Origin: an uncultured Duncaniella sp.
Lineage (GTDB): Bacteria > Bacteroidota > Bacteroidia > Bacteroidales > Muribaculaceae
Length of the DNA stretch: 64,000 bases
Reading direction: 5' to 3'
NCBI GenBank assembly: GCA_910578615.1
Contig: CAJTRI010000010.1
Location: 16,203 to 80,202, forward strand
Shown here: positions 42,574 through 51,010 of the stretch, piece after piece
Layout: each line of letters begins with the position of its first letter
Position numbering within the stretch: the stretch's first letter is position 1
Position numbers and translations under genes: made by a program
Notes under the pieces: model-generated
What the model saw: the letters and a program-made list of their open reading frames with translations, nothing else
Databases searched by the model: none
What the model was told of the DNA's origin: nothing

Positions 42574-45500
42574 ATGAACACTGCAAAGCAACTATTGCTT
42601 GGCGGACTGATGGCTTGTACCGCCGCAGCGGCAGCGGCCTCTACCTTCGTGGGACAGCGAAGCGACTTCCGCGACGAAACCATCTACTTCGCCATGACTA
42701 CCCGTTTCTATGACGGAGATCCAGGCAACAACACTTACTGCTGGGACGGCCAGCTTAATGTCAACGACCCGGAGTGGCGAGGCGACTTCAAGGGCCTCAT
42801 CGACAAACTCGACTACATCAAAGCCCTCGGTTTCACCGCTGTATGGATTACACCGGTTGTCGAAAACGCCTCTGGACTCGACTATCACGGCTATCATGCC
42901 ATCGACTTCTCCAAGGTGGATCCGCGCTATGAGTCAACAGACTGCAAATTCCAAGACCTCATCGACGCTGCCCATGAGCGCGGGATGAAGATAGTCCTCG
43001 ACATCGTGCTCCAACACACCGGCAACTTCGGCGAGGAAAATCTCTGCCCCATGTTCAGCAAGGACTATTCCCAGCCCCTTGCCGACATCAATGCCAGCAT
43101 GAAACTCCATCCCGAGACAGTGCTCCCCTCCAATTATTTCTCACTGCCTGTAAATCTACAATATCCCACCCGTCTGGGGGTAATGAAGAACACACAGGGT
43201 GAGAACAAGGACACCCGCAACACCTATCACCACTATGCCCATTTCGACTGGGACAATCCCACCCGCTGGTGGGGACAGATAGCCGGTGACTGCGTAGACC
43301 TCAATACCGAGAATCCCCGCGTCACCAATTATCTGGTAGACTGCTATACACGTTTCATAGAGATGGGTGTGGACGCCTTCCGTATCGACACCGGCGGCCA
43401 CATCTCGCGACTGACATTCAACAAGGCTTTCGTGCCGCAGCTCCTTGCCGCCGGCGAGAAGTACAAGGCCAAGCGCGGAGGCACACCTTTCTATATGTAC
43501 TCCGAGGTGTGCGCCCGTTCAGAAGAGGTCATTTATCGCGGCGAGAACTATAATTGCTCCCCCTGCTTCTACACATGGAAGGAGACCAAGGACTACGCCT
43601 GGGATTACAGCGAGACCTCGTGGGACAGCGAGGTTGTCATGGAGGGAGAGACCGGCAGCCACACCAACGCCCTCTCTGTGCTGAAACAGGCTGATGACTA
43701 CATGGGGCAGGGAAACATGCTACACTCATCCAACGCATGGCTCAGCGGAAACGACTATCGTGCGGAGGATTATTCGCTTTCCTCAGGACTCAATGTCATA
43801 GACTTCCCGATGCACTGGCGCTTCCACAATGCCCCCAACGCATTCGGCGTGCATTCGCAGGACGACCTGTACAACGATGCCCGCTGGAACGTGGTCTATG
43901 TGGACTCGCATGACTATGCCCCCAACGGCAACGACAAGTGCCGGTTCTCATGGGGTCAGGAGGCATGGGCCGAAAACCTCAGCCTCATGTTCACATGGCG
44001 CGGCATACCGTGTATCTATTACGGATCGGAGATAGAGTTCCGTGCAGGCAAAAAGATTGACGAAGGCCCCAACATGGCCCTTATAGACGGCGGCCGCGCC
44101 TACTTCGGCGGCTATATAGACGGCGAAGTGCAGGTAAGCGACTTTGCCGACTACTCGTCAGCCACCGGCAACATGGCCGTAACCCTCTCCCACCCTCTCG
44201 CACTCCATATCCAGCGCCTCAACAAGATACGTGCCGCCGTCCCTGCCCTGCGCAAGGGACAATACTCGGTCGAAGGATGCGCCGGCCGGATGGCTTTCAA
44301 GCGCCGTTACACGGACAGCACCACCGATTCATATGTGCTTGTGACCGTCAGCGGTGACGCCACGTTCACAGGAATCCTCAACGGCACATATACCGACGTG
44401 GTCACAGGCGACACCCGCACCGTGACCAACGGCTCGCTGAGCGTGAGCTGCCCCGGCAAAGGCAACATGCGCGCCTATGTGCTCTCAACCACCAAGACTC
44501 CCGCGCCCGGCAAGATAGGCTCGGACGGCAAATATCTCTACAACACCACCTCGGTCGAGACTCCCCAAGGAAGCTATGACGGCAATGAAGAGGCCCTCGA
44601 CCTCGTGACACAGCGTCCCGGACAGACCCCGGTGGATCCTGTCGACCCTGACGAGCCAAAAGAGCCGGAAGAAGTGACAGAACCGTCACTCACCGCAGGT
44701 GAACAAGCCGTATTCTTTGAGAATAGCGCCTCGTGGAGCGGCACAATCAACTGCTACTGCTGGAACGGAACCACCGCCAACTTCTCAGGGGCATGGCCCG
44801 GCGCCACATGCACTTATCTCGGCAACAACGTGTGGAAATGGTCTTACTCCGGCTCCGGGAAAATACCTGATTCTGCCGGCGTGATATTCAACAACGGCAG
44901 CACGCAGACCGACGACCTCAAATGGGTAAACGGCGGGTACTATAACGCTTCGGGCTACGTCCGCACAATCGAAAGCTCGGGAGACAAACCCATAGAGCCG
45001 GGTGAGCCTGAGGAACCTGAAAAGCCCGTAGTGGGCGAACAGGTGGTATATTTCGAGAACACCGCCTCCTGGAACGGGACTATCTACTGCTATGGATGGA
45101 ACAGCGACAGTGAGAACTTCACCGGCACATGGCCAGGCGCGACATGCACCTATCTCGGTGACAACATCTGGAAATGGACTTATACCGGCTCGACCGCGAT
45201 TGCCGAAAACGCCGGCGTGATATTCAACAACGGCAGTTCTCAGACCGATGACTTCAAGTGGGTCAACGGTGGATACTACAACGCATCGGGGTATGTACGT
45301 ACCGTGGAACCGGGGGAGGAACCCGGCAATCCCTCCGAACCCGAGGAGCCTGAGAAGCCGGTAGAAGGGGAACAGGCCGTCTACTTCGAGAACTCAGCCT
45401 CATGGGGCGGCACAATCAACTGTTACAGCTGGAACGGTGACAGCGAGAACTTCGCTGGCGCATGGCCCGGATCACCCTGTACCTACCTCGGCGACAACGT

Positions 45501-47511
45501 GTGGAAATGGACTTATACCGGGGACGGCACCATACCCGCATCGGCCGGCGTGATATTCAACAACGGCAGTTCTCAGACCGATGATTTCAAGTGGGTCAAC
45601 GGTGGATACTACAACGCGTCGGGATATGTACGCACCATCGGCTCGGAGGACAAGCCCGTAGAGCCGGAAGATCCTGACAAGCCTGTCAATCCTTCCGAAA
45701 AACCCGCAATCCCCGCAGAGATACAGGAAGGCAACATCCTGCACTGCTTTGACTGGAAATTCTCCGATATCGAAGCCGAACTGGCCGATATAGCCAAGGC
45801 CGGGTTCGGGGCCATACAGGTATCGCCCGTACAGGGCAACTCCGCAGCGGGATCTGAATGGTTCTACGCATACCTCCCCTATGACTATGCCCTCAAAGGC
45901 AACGGCAACGGTTCGCCCGAGGAGCTTAGGTCTCTGTGTGAAAAGGCATCCGCCCACGGTATAAAGATAATAGTAGACGTGGTGGCCAACCACGTCAACA
46001 AGGCCGCAGGCTATCATGACACATGGTGGGACTCCAACGGACGAGTACGCTGGAACGGAGGCATCGACTATAACAACCGCTACTCCATCACCCACAACCA
46101 GCTCGGCGACTACGGCGACATCAATTCCGAAGACCAGGAGGTGCAGGCACGCGCCAAGAAGTTCATCGAAGAGTTAAGCGACTGCGGCGTCAAGGGCATA
46201 CGCTGGGATGCGGCCAAGCACATAGGCCTTCCCTCCGAGGGTTGCGGATTCTGGTCAACCGTGACATCCGTTCCCGGCATGTACCACTACGGCGAGATTC
46301 TCGACTCTCCCGGAGGTGACGGCAACCGCCTCATGAAGGAATACACCGACTACATATCCGTCACCGACTCCAAATATTCCGAGAGCTGTCTCAATGCCGT
46401 ATGCAACGGCTCCGTACCCGCAGGATTCGGCAACTGGGCCGTAACCGGCACAGGCATTCCCGACACCCGCATGGTCTACTGGGCAGAAAGCCATGACACA
46501 TACAGCAACAACGGGCAGTATGGCTCCAACACATCCACCATCTCCCAGGACAAGATTGACCGTGCATGGGCGCTGACAGCCTGTCGCAACGGAGCAACCT
46601 CGCTCTACTTCTCCCGTCCGCCGGCCACGAACAAGAATGATATCAAGATGGGCCAGAAGGGAAGCACCCACTTCACAGCCAAAGAGATAGCAGCCGTCAA
46701 CAGCCTCCGCAACAAAGCCGTGGGACATGCCGACTACTATACGGGAGCCAACGGGGTCGCCTCTATCACCCGCGAGGGAGTAGGAGCATGTATAGTTGTC
46801 GGAGCCGGTGGCTCACGCGAGGTATCTGTAGCCAACGGTGGAGGATATGTTCCTGTGGGAACGTATACCGACATAGTGGACGGCTCGACATTCACTGTCA
46901 CCGCCACTACCATCTCCGGCCGTGTAGGCAGTACCGGCATAGCTGTAATCTATACAGACAGCGAACCTTCCGAACCCGAAGAACCCGGTATCCCCTCCGA
47001 CATGCCCGAGAGCTTCTACATCCTCGGCAGTGTCAACGGAAACTCATGGGCAAGCGACACAGGCGTGCAGATGGACGCTGACGGTGACACTTTCGTCTCT
47101 GACGTGACTTTCAATGATGAGGGCACATTCAGCTTCACAAGCTCGCTCCACCCGTCATGGGCCGAGTTGAACGCAAGCGGCCACAGATACGGAGCCGGTG
47201 CAGACACCGCTATGGAACCCGGTGTGGAGCACACCGCCATGCAGCTCGAAGATCCGAAGGCATTCCGCCTCTCATACTTCACAGACTCCAAGGTCTATAC
47301 CGTAAGATTCCACTGGCCGTCCAAGGCTGTGTCTGTAAGCGAGAGAAAAGAGGCCCGGATAGATAAAGAGGCCTGGATAGATTCTATCCCCGAGGGAGAT
47401 GACTCAGATACCGAGTATTACAATCTCCAAGGTGTGAGAGTACACAATCCCTCTCCCGGACTCTACATAGTGAAACACGGCATGACCGTAAGCAAGCAGC
47501 TCGTAAGATGA
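42574..47511 (+). CDS. Dual-catalytic GH13 alpha-amylase with three CBM26-like repeats and T9SS signal
   Basis: Surface or secreted starch-degrading enzyme of 1645 residues. A signal peptide (about 1-23) leads into a first GH13 domain (about 25-640) with nucleophile Asp272 (AFRIDTGGH), acid/base Glu311 (YSEVC) and Asp447 (VDSHD). Three tandem CBM26-like starch-binding modules start at about 710, 822 and 933, each with ENSASW, WPG and IFNNGS.QTDD, separated by Pro/Glu linkers. A second GH13 domain (about 1049-1465) closely resembles Bacillus AmyE (GH13_28), with Asp1212 (RWDAAKHI), Glu1241 (YGEIL) and Asp1308 (ESHDTY). Both catalytic triads are therefore intact. A SusE/F-like beta domain follows (about 1475-1580), then a T9SS sorting domain (YYNLQGVRV..GLYIVKHG). 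The ATG at 42574 was preferred to the TTG at 42568. Confidence 0.93.
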   Translation: MNTAKQLLLGGLMACTAAAAAASTFVGQRSDFRDETIYFAMTTRFYDGDPGNNTYCWDGQLNVNDPEWRGDFKGLIDKLDYIKALGFTAVWITPVVENASGLDYHGYHAIDFSKVDPRYESTDCKFQDLIDAAHERGMKIVLDIVLQHTGNFGEENLCPMFSKDYSQPLADINASMKLHPETVLPSNYFSLPVNLQYPTRLGVMKNTQGENKDTRNTYHHYAHFDWDNPTRWWGQIAGDCVDLNTENPRVTNYLVDCYTRFIEMGVDAFRIDTGGHISRLTFNKAFVPQLLAAGEKYKAKRGGTPFYMYSEVCARSEEVIYRGENYNCSPCFYTWKETKDYAWDYSETSWDSEVVMEGETGSHTNALSVLKQADDYMGQGNMLHSSNAWLSGNDYRAEDYSLSSGLNVIDFPMHWRFHNAPNAFGVHSQDDLYNDARWNVVYVDSHDYAPNGNDKCRFSWGQEAWAENLSLMFTWRGIPCIYYGSEIEFRAGKKIDEGPNMALIDGGRAYFGGYIDGEVQVSDFADYSSATGNMAVTLSHPLALHIQRLNKIRAAVPALRKGQYSVEGCAGRMAFKRRYTDSTTDSYVLVTVSGDATFTGILNGTYTDVVTGDTRTVTNGSLSVSCPGKGNMRAYVLSTTKTPAPGKIGSDGKYLYNTTSVETPQGSYDGNEEALDLVTQRPGQTPVDPVDPDEPKEPEEVTEPSLTAGEQAVFFENSASWSGTINCYCWNGTTANFSGAWPGATCTYLGNNVWKWSYSGSGKIPDSAGVIFNNGSTQTDDLKWVNGGYYNASGYVRTIESSGDKPIEPGEPEEPEKPVVGEQVVYFENTASWNGTIYCYGWNSDSENFTGTWPGATCTYLGDNIWKWTYTGSTAIAENAGVIFNNGSSQTDDFKWVNGGYYNASGYVRTVEPGEEPGNPSEPEEPEKPVEGEQAVYFENSASWGGTINCYSWNGDSENFAGAWPGSPCTYLGDNVWKWTYTGDGTIPASAGVIFNNGSSQTDDFKWVNGGYYNASGYVRTIGSEDKPVEPEDPDKPVNPSEKPAIPAEIQEGNILHCFDWKFSDIEAELADIAKAGFGAIQVSPVQGNSAAGSEWFYAYLPYDYALKGNGNGSPEELRSLCEKASAHGIKIIVDVVANHVNKAAGYHDTWWDSNGRVRWNGGIDYNNRYSITHNQLGDYGDINSEDQEVQARAKKFIEELSDCGVKGIRWDAAKHIGLPSEGCGFWSTVTSVPGMYHYGEILDSPGGDGNRLMKEYTDYISVTDSKYSESCLNAVCNGSVPAGFGNWAVTGTGIPDTRMVYWAESHDTYSNNGQYGSNTSTISQDKIDRAWALTACRNGATSLYFSRPPATNKNDIKMGQKGSTHFTAKEIAAVNSLRNKAVGHADYYTGANGVASITREGVGACIVVGAGGSREVSVANGGGYVPVGTYTDIVDGSTFTVTATTISGRVGSTGIAVIYTDSEPSEPEEPGIPSDMPESFYILGSVNGNSWASDTGVQMDADGDTFVSDVTFNDEGTFSFTSSLHPSWAELNASGHRYGAGADTAMEPGVEHTAMQLEDPKAFRLSYFTDSKVYTVRFHWPSKAVSVSERKEARIDKEAWIDSIPEGDDSDTEYYNLQGVRVHNPSPGLYIVKHGMTVSKQLVR
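44701..45640 (+). repeat. Three tandem starch-binding-module repeats inside the amylase gene
   Basis: Repeats begin at 44701, 45037 and 45370, a period of 336 then 333 bases (112 and 111 codons). Repeats 2 and 3 share a stretch of about 73 bases from 45211 and from 45544 with only one difference, so they were duplicated or converted recently. Confidence 0.9.
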
Positions 47512-47549
47512 CAAGCTTGTCATTATAACAGATCTGTCCTTATATAATA

Positions 47550-47595
47550 ATCCCCTGCAAGAGCATGTCTATCAGCGCTCTTGCAGGGATTTTCT
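47550..47595. terminator. Terminator between amylase and the small T9SS substrate
   Basis: Arms 47550-47564 and 47577-47590 (ATCCCCTGCAAGAGC with one bulged C) are followed on the plus strand by TTTTCTT. It separates convergent genes. Confidence 0.85.
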
Positions 47596-47612
47596 TATGG
47601 CGCGTCGGCGGC

Positions 47613-48107
47613 TTATTTTACCGCTATTTTAAGAGTCCTGCCATTCACGGAAAACAGATAGACCCCGGTCGAGAGAGTCCCGAGCCCGAGAGTATAATTT
47701 CCGGCAGCCGCGCCGTTGTAAAGTATTTCTCCTGACAGATCCATCAGCCTCAGATTGAGACGTGTCTCGTCATTAACTCCCTTCACCTCTATCGATGACG
47801 GGGAATAAAGCACAGTGATACCGTTCTTGTCAGGAGCCACGTCCTTGATACCTGAGTCCGGAATCTTGGAATATGTGATTTTACGAATCTTGCTGACAGG
47901 AAAAGACTGGTCTTCCACCATCACATGAGGATGGGAAACGACAAGGTTGGCCGCAGCAAACGACAGATGCATGGACGGAGAATCAAGGCCTATGCATCTC
48001 GTGGAGCCGTCAGACATTTCAAACATCACCTTCTGATAGTTCGAGCCATGGACGGCCACAGCTATTACGGTCAGCAGCATGCACAGGATAGTACGAGATA
48101 AATTCAT
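47613..48107 (-). CDS. Small exported protein with T9SS-type C-terminal domain
   Basis: 164-residue exported protein. A signal peptide (about 1-22, ending AVHGS) is followed by about 65 residues of unknown type (QKVMFEMSDGSTRCIGLD, DQSFPVSKIRKITYSKI). This resembles the short strand-rich segment often found before T9SS domains in Bacteroidales. A sorting domain closes the protein: ITVLYSPSSIEVKGV, LRLMDLSGEILYNGAAAGNYTLGLGTLSTGVYLFSVNGRTLKIAVK. There is no enzyme domain, so the protein has little cargo beyond the export signal. The start at 48107 gives the signal peptide; an in-frame TTG 42 bases upstream was rejected. It is convergent with the amylase. Confidence 0.8.
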   Translation of the reverse strand: MNLSRTILCMLLTVIAVAVHGSNYQKVMFEMSDGSTRCIGLDSPSMHLSFAAANLVVSHPHVMVEDQSFPVSKIRKITYSKIPDSGIKDVAPDKNGITVLYSPSSIEVKGVNDETRLNLRLMDLSGEILYNGAAAGNYTLGLGTLSTGVYLFSVNGRTLKIAVK

Positions 48108-48218
48108 GTTGAAACTATGGTTTTGATGGTTTGTAAAGCCCTGGGCCAAGACCCGTCACGGGAAAATGGCCCATTTCTTTAAGATTCGGTAGTGTAAATG
48201 TAGATGATAAATCCAAAT

Positions 48219-48251
48219 AAAAAAAGGTGTAAAACTGATTTTTACACCTTT
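48219..48251 (-). terminator. Terminator after birA
   Basis: Arms 48223-48234 and 48240-48251 (AAAGGTGTAAAA and complement) are followed, in the minus-strand direction, by a long T-run (A-rich on the plus strand at 48216-48225). It ends the porW-porX-tsaE-birA transcript. Confidence 0.85.
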
Positions 48252-48279
48252 GTGTCCGAATTGTCTTATGTTTGTAGCA

Positions 48280-49002
48280 TCAAATCAAGGCCGTCACCTC
48301 CTTGAAGGCAAAAGTATGGCTGCCGCCGTCAGAATCGGCAAGTGTCAGATGGCCCATAGGGCCGATAGAGGTTATGGAGGCCAGCATATCCATGTCGCGC
48401 AGATTGTCATGATAGGGATAAAACCCGTCACGCCTCCACAGGCATGAGTCATATAGTCTGCGCAACTCCTCGACAGGTAGCGAGAGAAAGGTAAGAATAC
48501 TCTCACGCAGCCTTACAGCCAGCGGAAGCAGCGGATGGGCCACCCCTGTGAGCCGGAACACCGACACAGGATTAGGAGCATCCGAGCGAAACATCTCTTG
48601 GTTCACATTCACCCCTATGCCGGCTATCGAACGGTCTATGAAGCGCCCGGTGAGAGTGTTCTCTATGAGTATTCCCGCTATCTTCATGTCGTCTACATAT
48701 ATGTCATTAGGCCACTTGATAAGCACTTCCCGCCCCGGAAGAAGCCCGGACAGCATATCCGCCGTCCCGAGCGCCACCGCACGCGATATATCGAACTGTC
48801 GCGAGGCCTCTACCCCTTCGGGCCTGAGAAGCATGGAGAGGGTCAGGTTCTTTCCCGGGTCGGCTTCCCATGAATTCCCCCTCTGCCCACGTCCAGCCGT
48901 CTGTTCCACGGCCATCACCATATCTCCGTGGGAATAATCGGCGGCATTGGCGGAAAGATAGGTATTAGTGGAACTGACGCTTTCGAGTGTCTTGATCCTC
49001 AT
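48280..49002 (-). CDS. birA: Biotin-[acetyl-CoA carboxylase] ligase
   Basis: Activates biotin with ATP and attaches it to the carrier lysine of biotin-dependent carboxylases. The catalytic-domain signatures are present: SSTNTYL, VEQTAGRGQRGNSWEA (biotinyl-AMP loop, about 31-46), KWPNDIYVDDMKIAGILIE and GIGVNVN. The 240-aa protein lacks the N-terminal DNA-binding domain of E. coli BirA, so it is a monofunctional ligase. The start overlaps the tsaE stop by one base. Confidence 0.94.
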   Translation of the reverse strand: MRIKTLESVSSTNTYLSANAADYSHGDMVMAVEQTAGRGQRGNSWEADPGKNLTLSMLLRPEGVEASRQFDISRAVALGTADMLSGLLPGREVLIKWPNDIYVDDMKIAGILIENTLTGRFIDRSIAGIGVNVNQEMFRSDAPNPVSVFRLTGVAHPLLPLAVRLRESILTFLSLPVEELRRLYDSCLWRRDGFYPYHDNLRDMDMLASITSIGPMGHLTLADSDGGSHTFAFKEVTALI

Positions 49003-49430
49003 CAGTCGCGGATGGTAAGACGCCGAGCGCCGTCGGGAAGGATGTCGATATCCACCCTGACAGTATCATCGGGAAGGATGTCGTCAATACGGTCAGGCCA
49101 TTCTATGAGGCAAAGAGCACCCGAGTCAAGATAGTCCTCGATACCTATGTCAAAGGCCTGTTCGAGGTTCTCTATACGGTAGAGGTCAAAATGGTATATC
49201 AGTTCTGCCGTTGTCTCTGAACGGTACTCGTTGACTATGGCAAAAGTAGGCGAGCCGGTGGCCTCCTCGTCGGGAACCCCGAGAGAGCGGACGAGCGCGT
49301 TGATGAACGTGGTCTTTCCGGCGCCCATCTCGCCGTTGAAGGCATAGACCGTGCGGTCATCCATCAGGGAGAGGAACTCTTCGGCGGCGGCTGGCAGACC
49401 GGCGGTGGAAGCGATGATTATTTCGTGCAT
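49002..49430 (-). CDS. tsaE: tRNA threonylcarbamoyladenosine synthesis ATPase TsaE
   Basis: P-loop ATPase that works with TsaB and TsaD to make t6A at position 37 of ANN-reading tRNAs. Walker A is NGEMGAGKTTFINALVRSLG (about 33-52). The family motifs SPTFAIVNEY, YHFDLYRI and CLIEWPDRI follow. The 142-aa length is standard. It starts 8 bases after the porX stop and overlaps birA. Confidence 0.95.
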   Translation of the reverse strand: MHEIIIASTAGLPAAAEEFLSLMDDRTVYAFNGEMGAGKTTFINALVRSLGVPDEEATGSPTFAIVNEYRSETTAELIYHFDLYRIENLEQAFDIGIEDYLDSGALCLIEWPDRIDDILPDDTVRVDIDILPDGARRLTIRD

Positions 49431-49438
49431 GACGTGAT

Positions 49439-50989
49439 TTATTTTGGTGAAAGAGTTATGAGTGGGACGAGCATCTCCTGCATGGATATTCCTCCGTGCT
49501 GGAATGTCCCGTCGTAATACTGTACGTAGTGGTTGTAATTGTTCGGATATGCAAAGAAGTCCCGGTCTGTGGCGAATATATAGGCTGAGGACACATTGGG
49601 AGAAGGCAGTCCGAATCTTGCGGGCTGCTTGATCTCGTAGACATCCTTGGCATTGTAGTTGAGGTTCTTTCCTATCTTGTAGCGGAGGTTGGTGTTGACA
49701 TTTCTGTCACCCACCACCTTGACAGGGCGGTTCACCCTCACCGTGCCATGGTCGGTGGTCAGTATGATCCTGCACCCCTTGGCAGCAATACGCCTGAATA
49801 TCTCTATGGCCGGCGAATGCCGGAACCATGACTCCGTAAGCGATCGGTATGCGGCATCAGTGGATGCCAGTTCGCGTATCATCTTTGACTCGGTTCGGGC
49901 ATGGGAGAGCATGTCTATAAAATTGAGCACAATGACGTTGAGATCATTGCCCATAAGGTTGGAAAACTCCCTGAGAAGTTTCTCGGCGGCTGTTGAATCA
50001 TTAATCTTCGTATAGGAGAAACGGCATCGGCGTCGGAATCTCTCGAACTGTGTGGCTATCAAGGGGGACTCGTTGAGATTCTTTCCCTCGGGAGAATCCT
50101 CGTCGACCCACAGTTCTGGAAACATGCGGGCAATGTCAAGCGGCATGAGTCCTGAGAAAATGGCATTGCGGGCATACTGTGTCGCCGTTGGGAGTATGGA
50201 ACAGTAAAGCTCTTCACTGAATGAGAACGAGTCGGCAAGGAGGGGTTTCACCGCCGCCCACTGGTCAAGACGGAAATTGTCTATCAGTATGAAGAACACA
50301 GGCCTCCCGTCATTATCGTCAAGCATCGGAAATACACGGCTCTTAAAGATATCGGTTGACATCACCGGGCGTTCCATGCGGCCATCGCCGGTCACCCATC
50401 CCTCATAACTGCGCCTGATGAACTTGGCAAACGCCACGTCGGCTTCATGACGCTGCATAGAGAGAAGTTCGTCCATCGATGTGTCTGTGCGGGCAAGCTC
50501 CATCTCCCAGTGTACGAGAAGACGGTAAAGATCCATCCACTTCTCCAACGTGTCAGCCTCATTGATGAGCGAGGATATACGTGCGAACTCCTGCCGATAG
50601 TCGGTAGAGGCCTGTTCGGAAACAAGCCGTCCGGCGTGAAGATTCTTCTTGATGGAAGATAGAATCTGGTTGGGATTTACCGGCTTTATCAGATAGTCGG
50701 CTATCTTGTTGCCGACAGCCTGGTCCATGATGTTCTCCTCCTCGCTCTTTGTGATCATCACCACGGGTATATGTGGTTTGGAGACCTTTATACGTTGGAG
50801 CGTTTCCAAGCCTGTCAGTCCCGGCATATTCTCGTCAAGTATTATGAGGTCGAAGTCTCGTTCGTCCACGAGCGCGAGAGCGTCTGCCCCGCTGCAAGCG
50901 GTAACCACATCATAGCCTTTGGCGTTCAGAAATAAGATATGCGGCTTCAAGAGATCTATCTCGTCATCAGCCCAGAGTATAGTTGACAT
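49439..50989 (-). CDS. porX: T9SS response regulator PorX (receiver plus PglZ domain)
   Basis: Two-component response regulator that controls T9SS gene expression and/or the secretion machine. The receiver domain (about 1-120) has the acidic pair DD at 8-9, phospho-acceptor Asp52 (LIILDENMPG), the Thr in MITKSEEE, and the Lys in YLIKPVNP. A PglZ domain of the alkaline-phosphatase fold (about 200-516) carries likely metal ligands in FILIDNFRLDQW, NFIDMLSH, LTTDHGTV and FQHGGISMQE; in PorX it has phosphodiesterase activity. The 516-aa length matches PorX. The partner kinase PorY is not in the window. It is 21 bases downstream of porW. Confidence 0.94.
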   Translation of the reverse strand: MSTILWADDEIDLLKPHILFLNAKGYDVVTACSGADALALVDERDFDLIILDENMPGLTGLETLQRIKVSKPHIPVVMITKSEEENIMDQAVGNKIADYLIKPVNPNQILSSIKKNLHAGRLVSEQASTDYRQEFARISSLINEADTLEKWMDLYRLLVHWEMELARTDTSMDELLSMQRHEADVAFAKFIRRSYEGWVTGDGRMERPVMSTDIFKSRVFPMLDDNDGRPVFFILIDNFRLDQWAAVKPLLADSFSFSEELYCSILPTATQYARNAIFSGLMPLDIARMFPELWVDEDSPEGKNLNESPLIATQFERFRRRCRFSYTKINDSTAAEKLLREFSNLMGNDLNVIVLNFIDMLSHARTESKMIRELASTDAAYRSLTESWFRHSPAIEIFRRIAAKGCRIILTTDHGTVRVNRPVKVVGDRNVNTNLRYKIGKNLNYNAKDVYEIKQPARFGLPSPNVSSAYIFATDRDFFAYPNNYNHYVQYYDGTFQHGGISMQEMLVPLITLSPK

Positions 50990-51010
50990 AGTCTGACAGT
51001 TATTATGGTT

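Noticed and set aside
42574..47511. Frameshifted fusion of two amylase genes
   Set aside because: The frame is continuous through the linkers and CBM repeats, with one signal peptide at the start and one sorting domain at the end, so a single protein is more likely.
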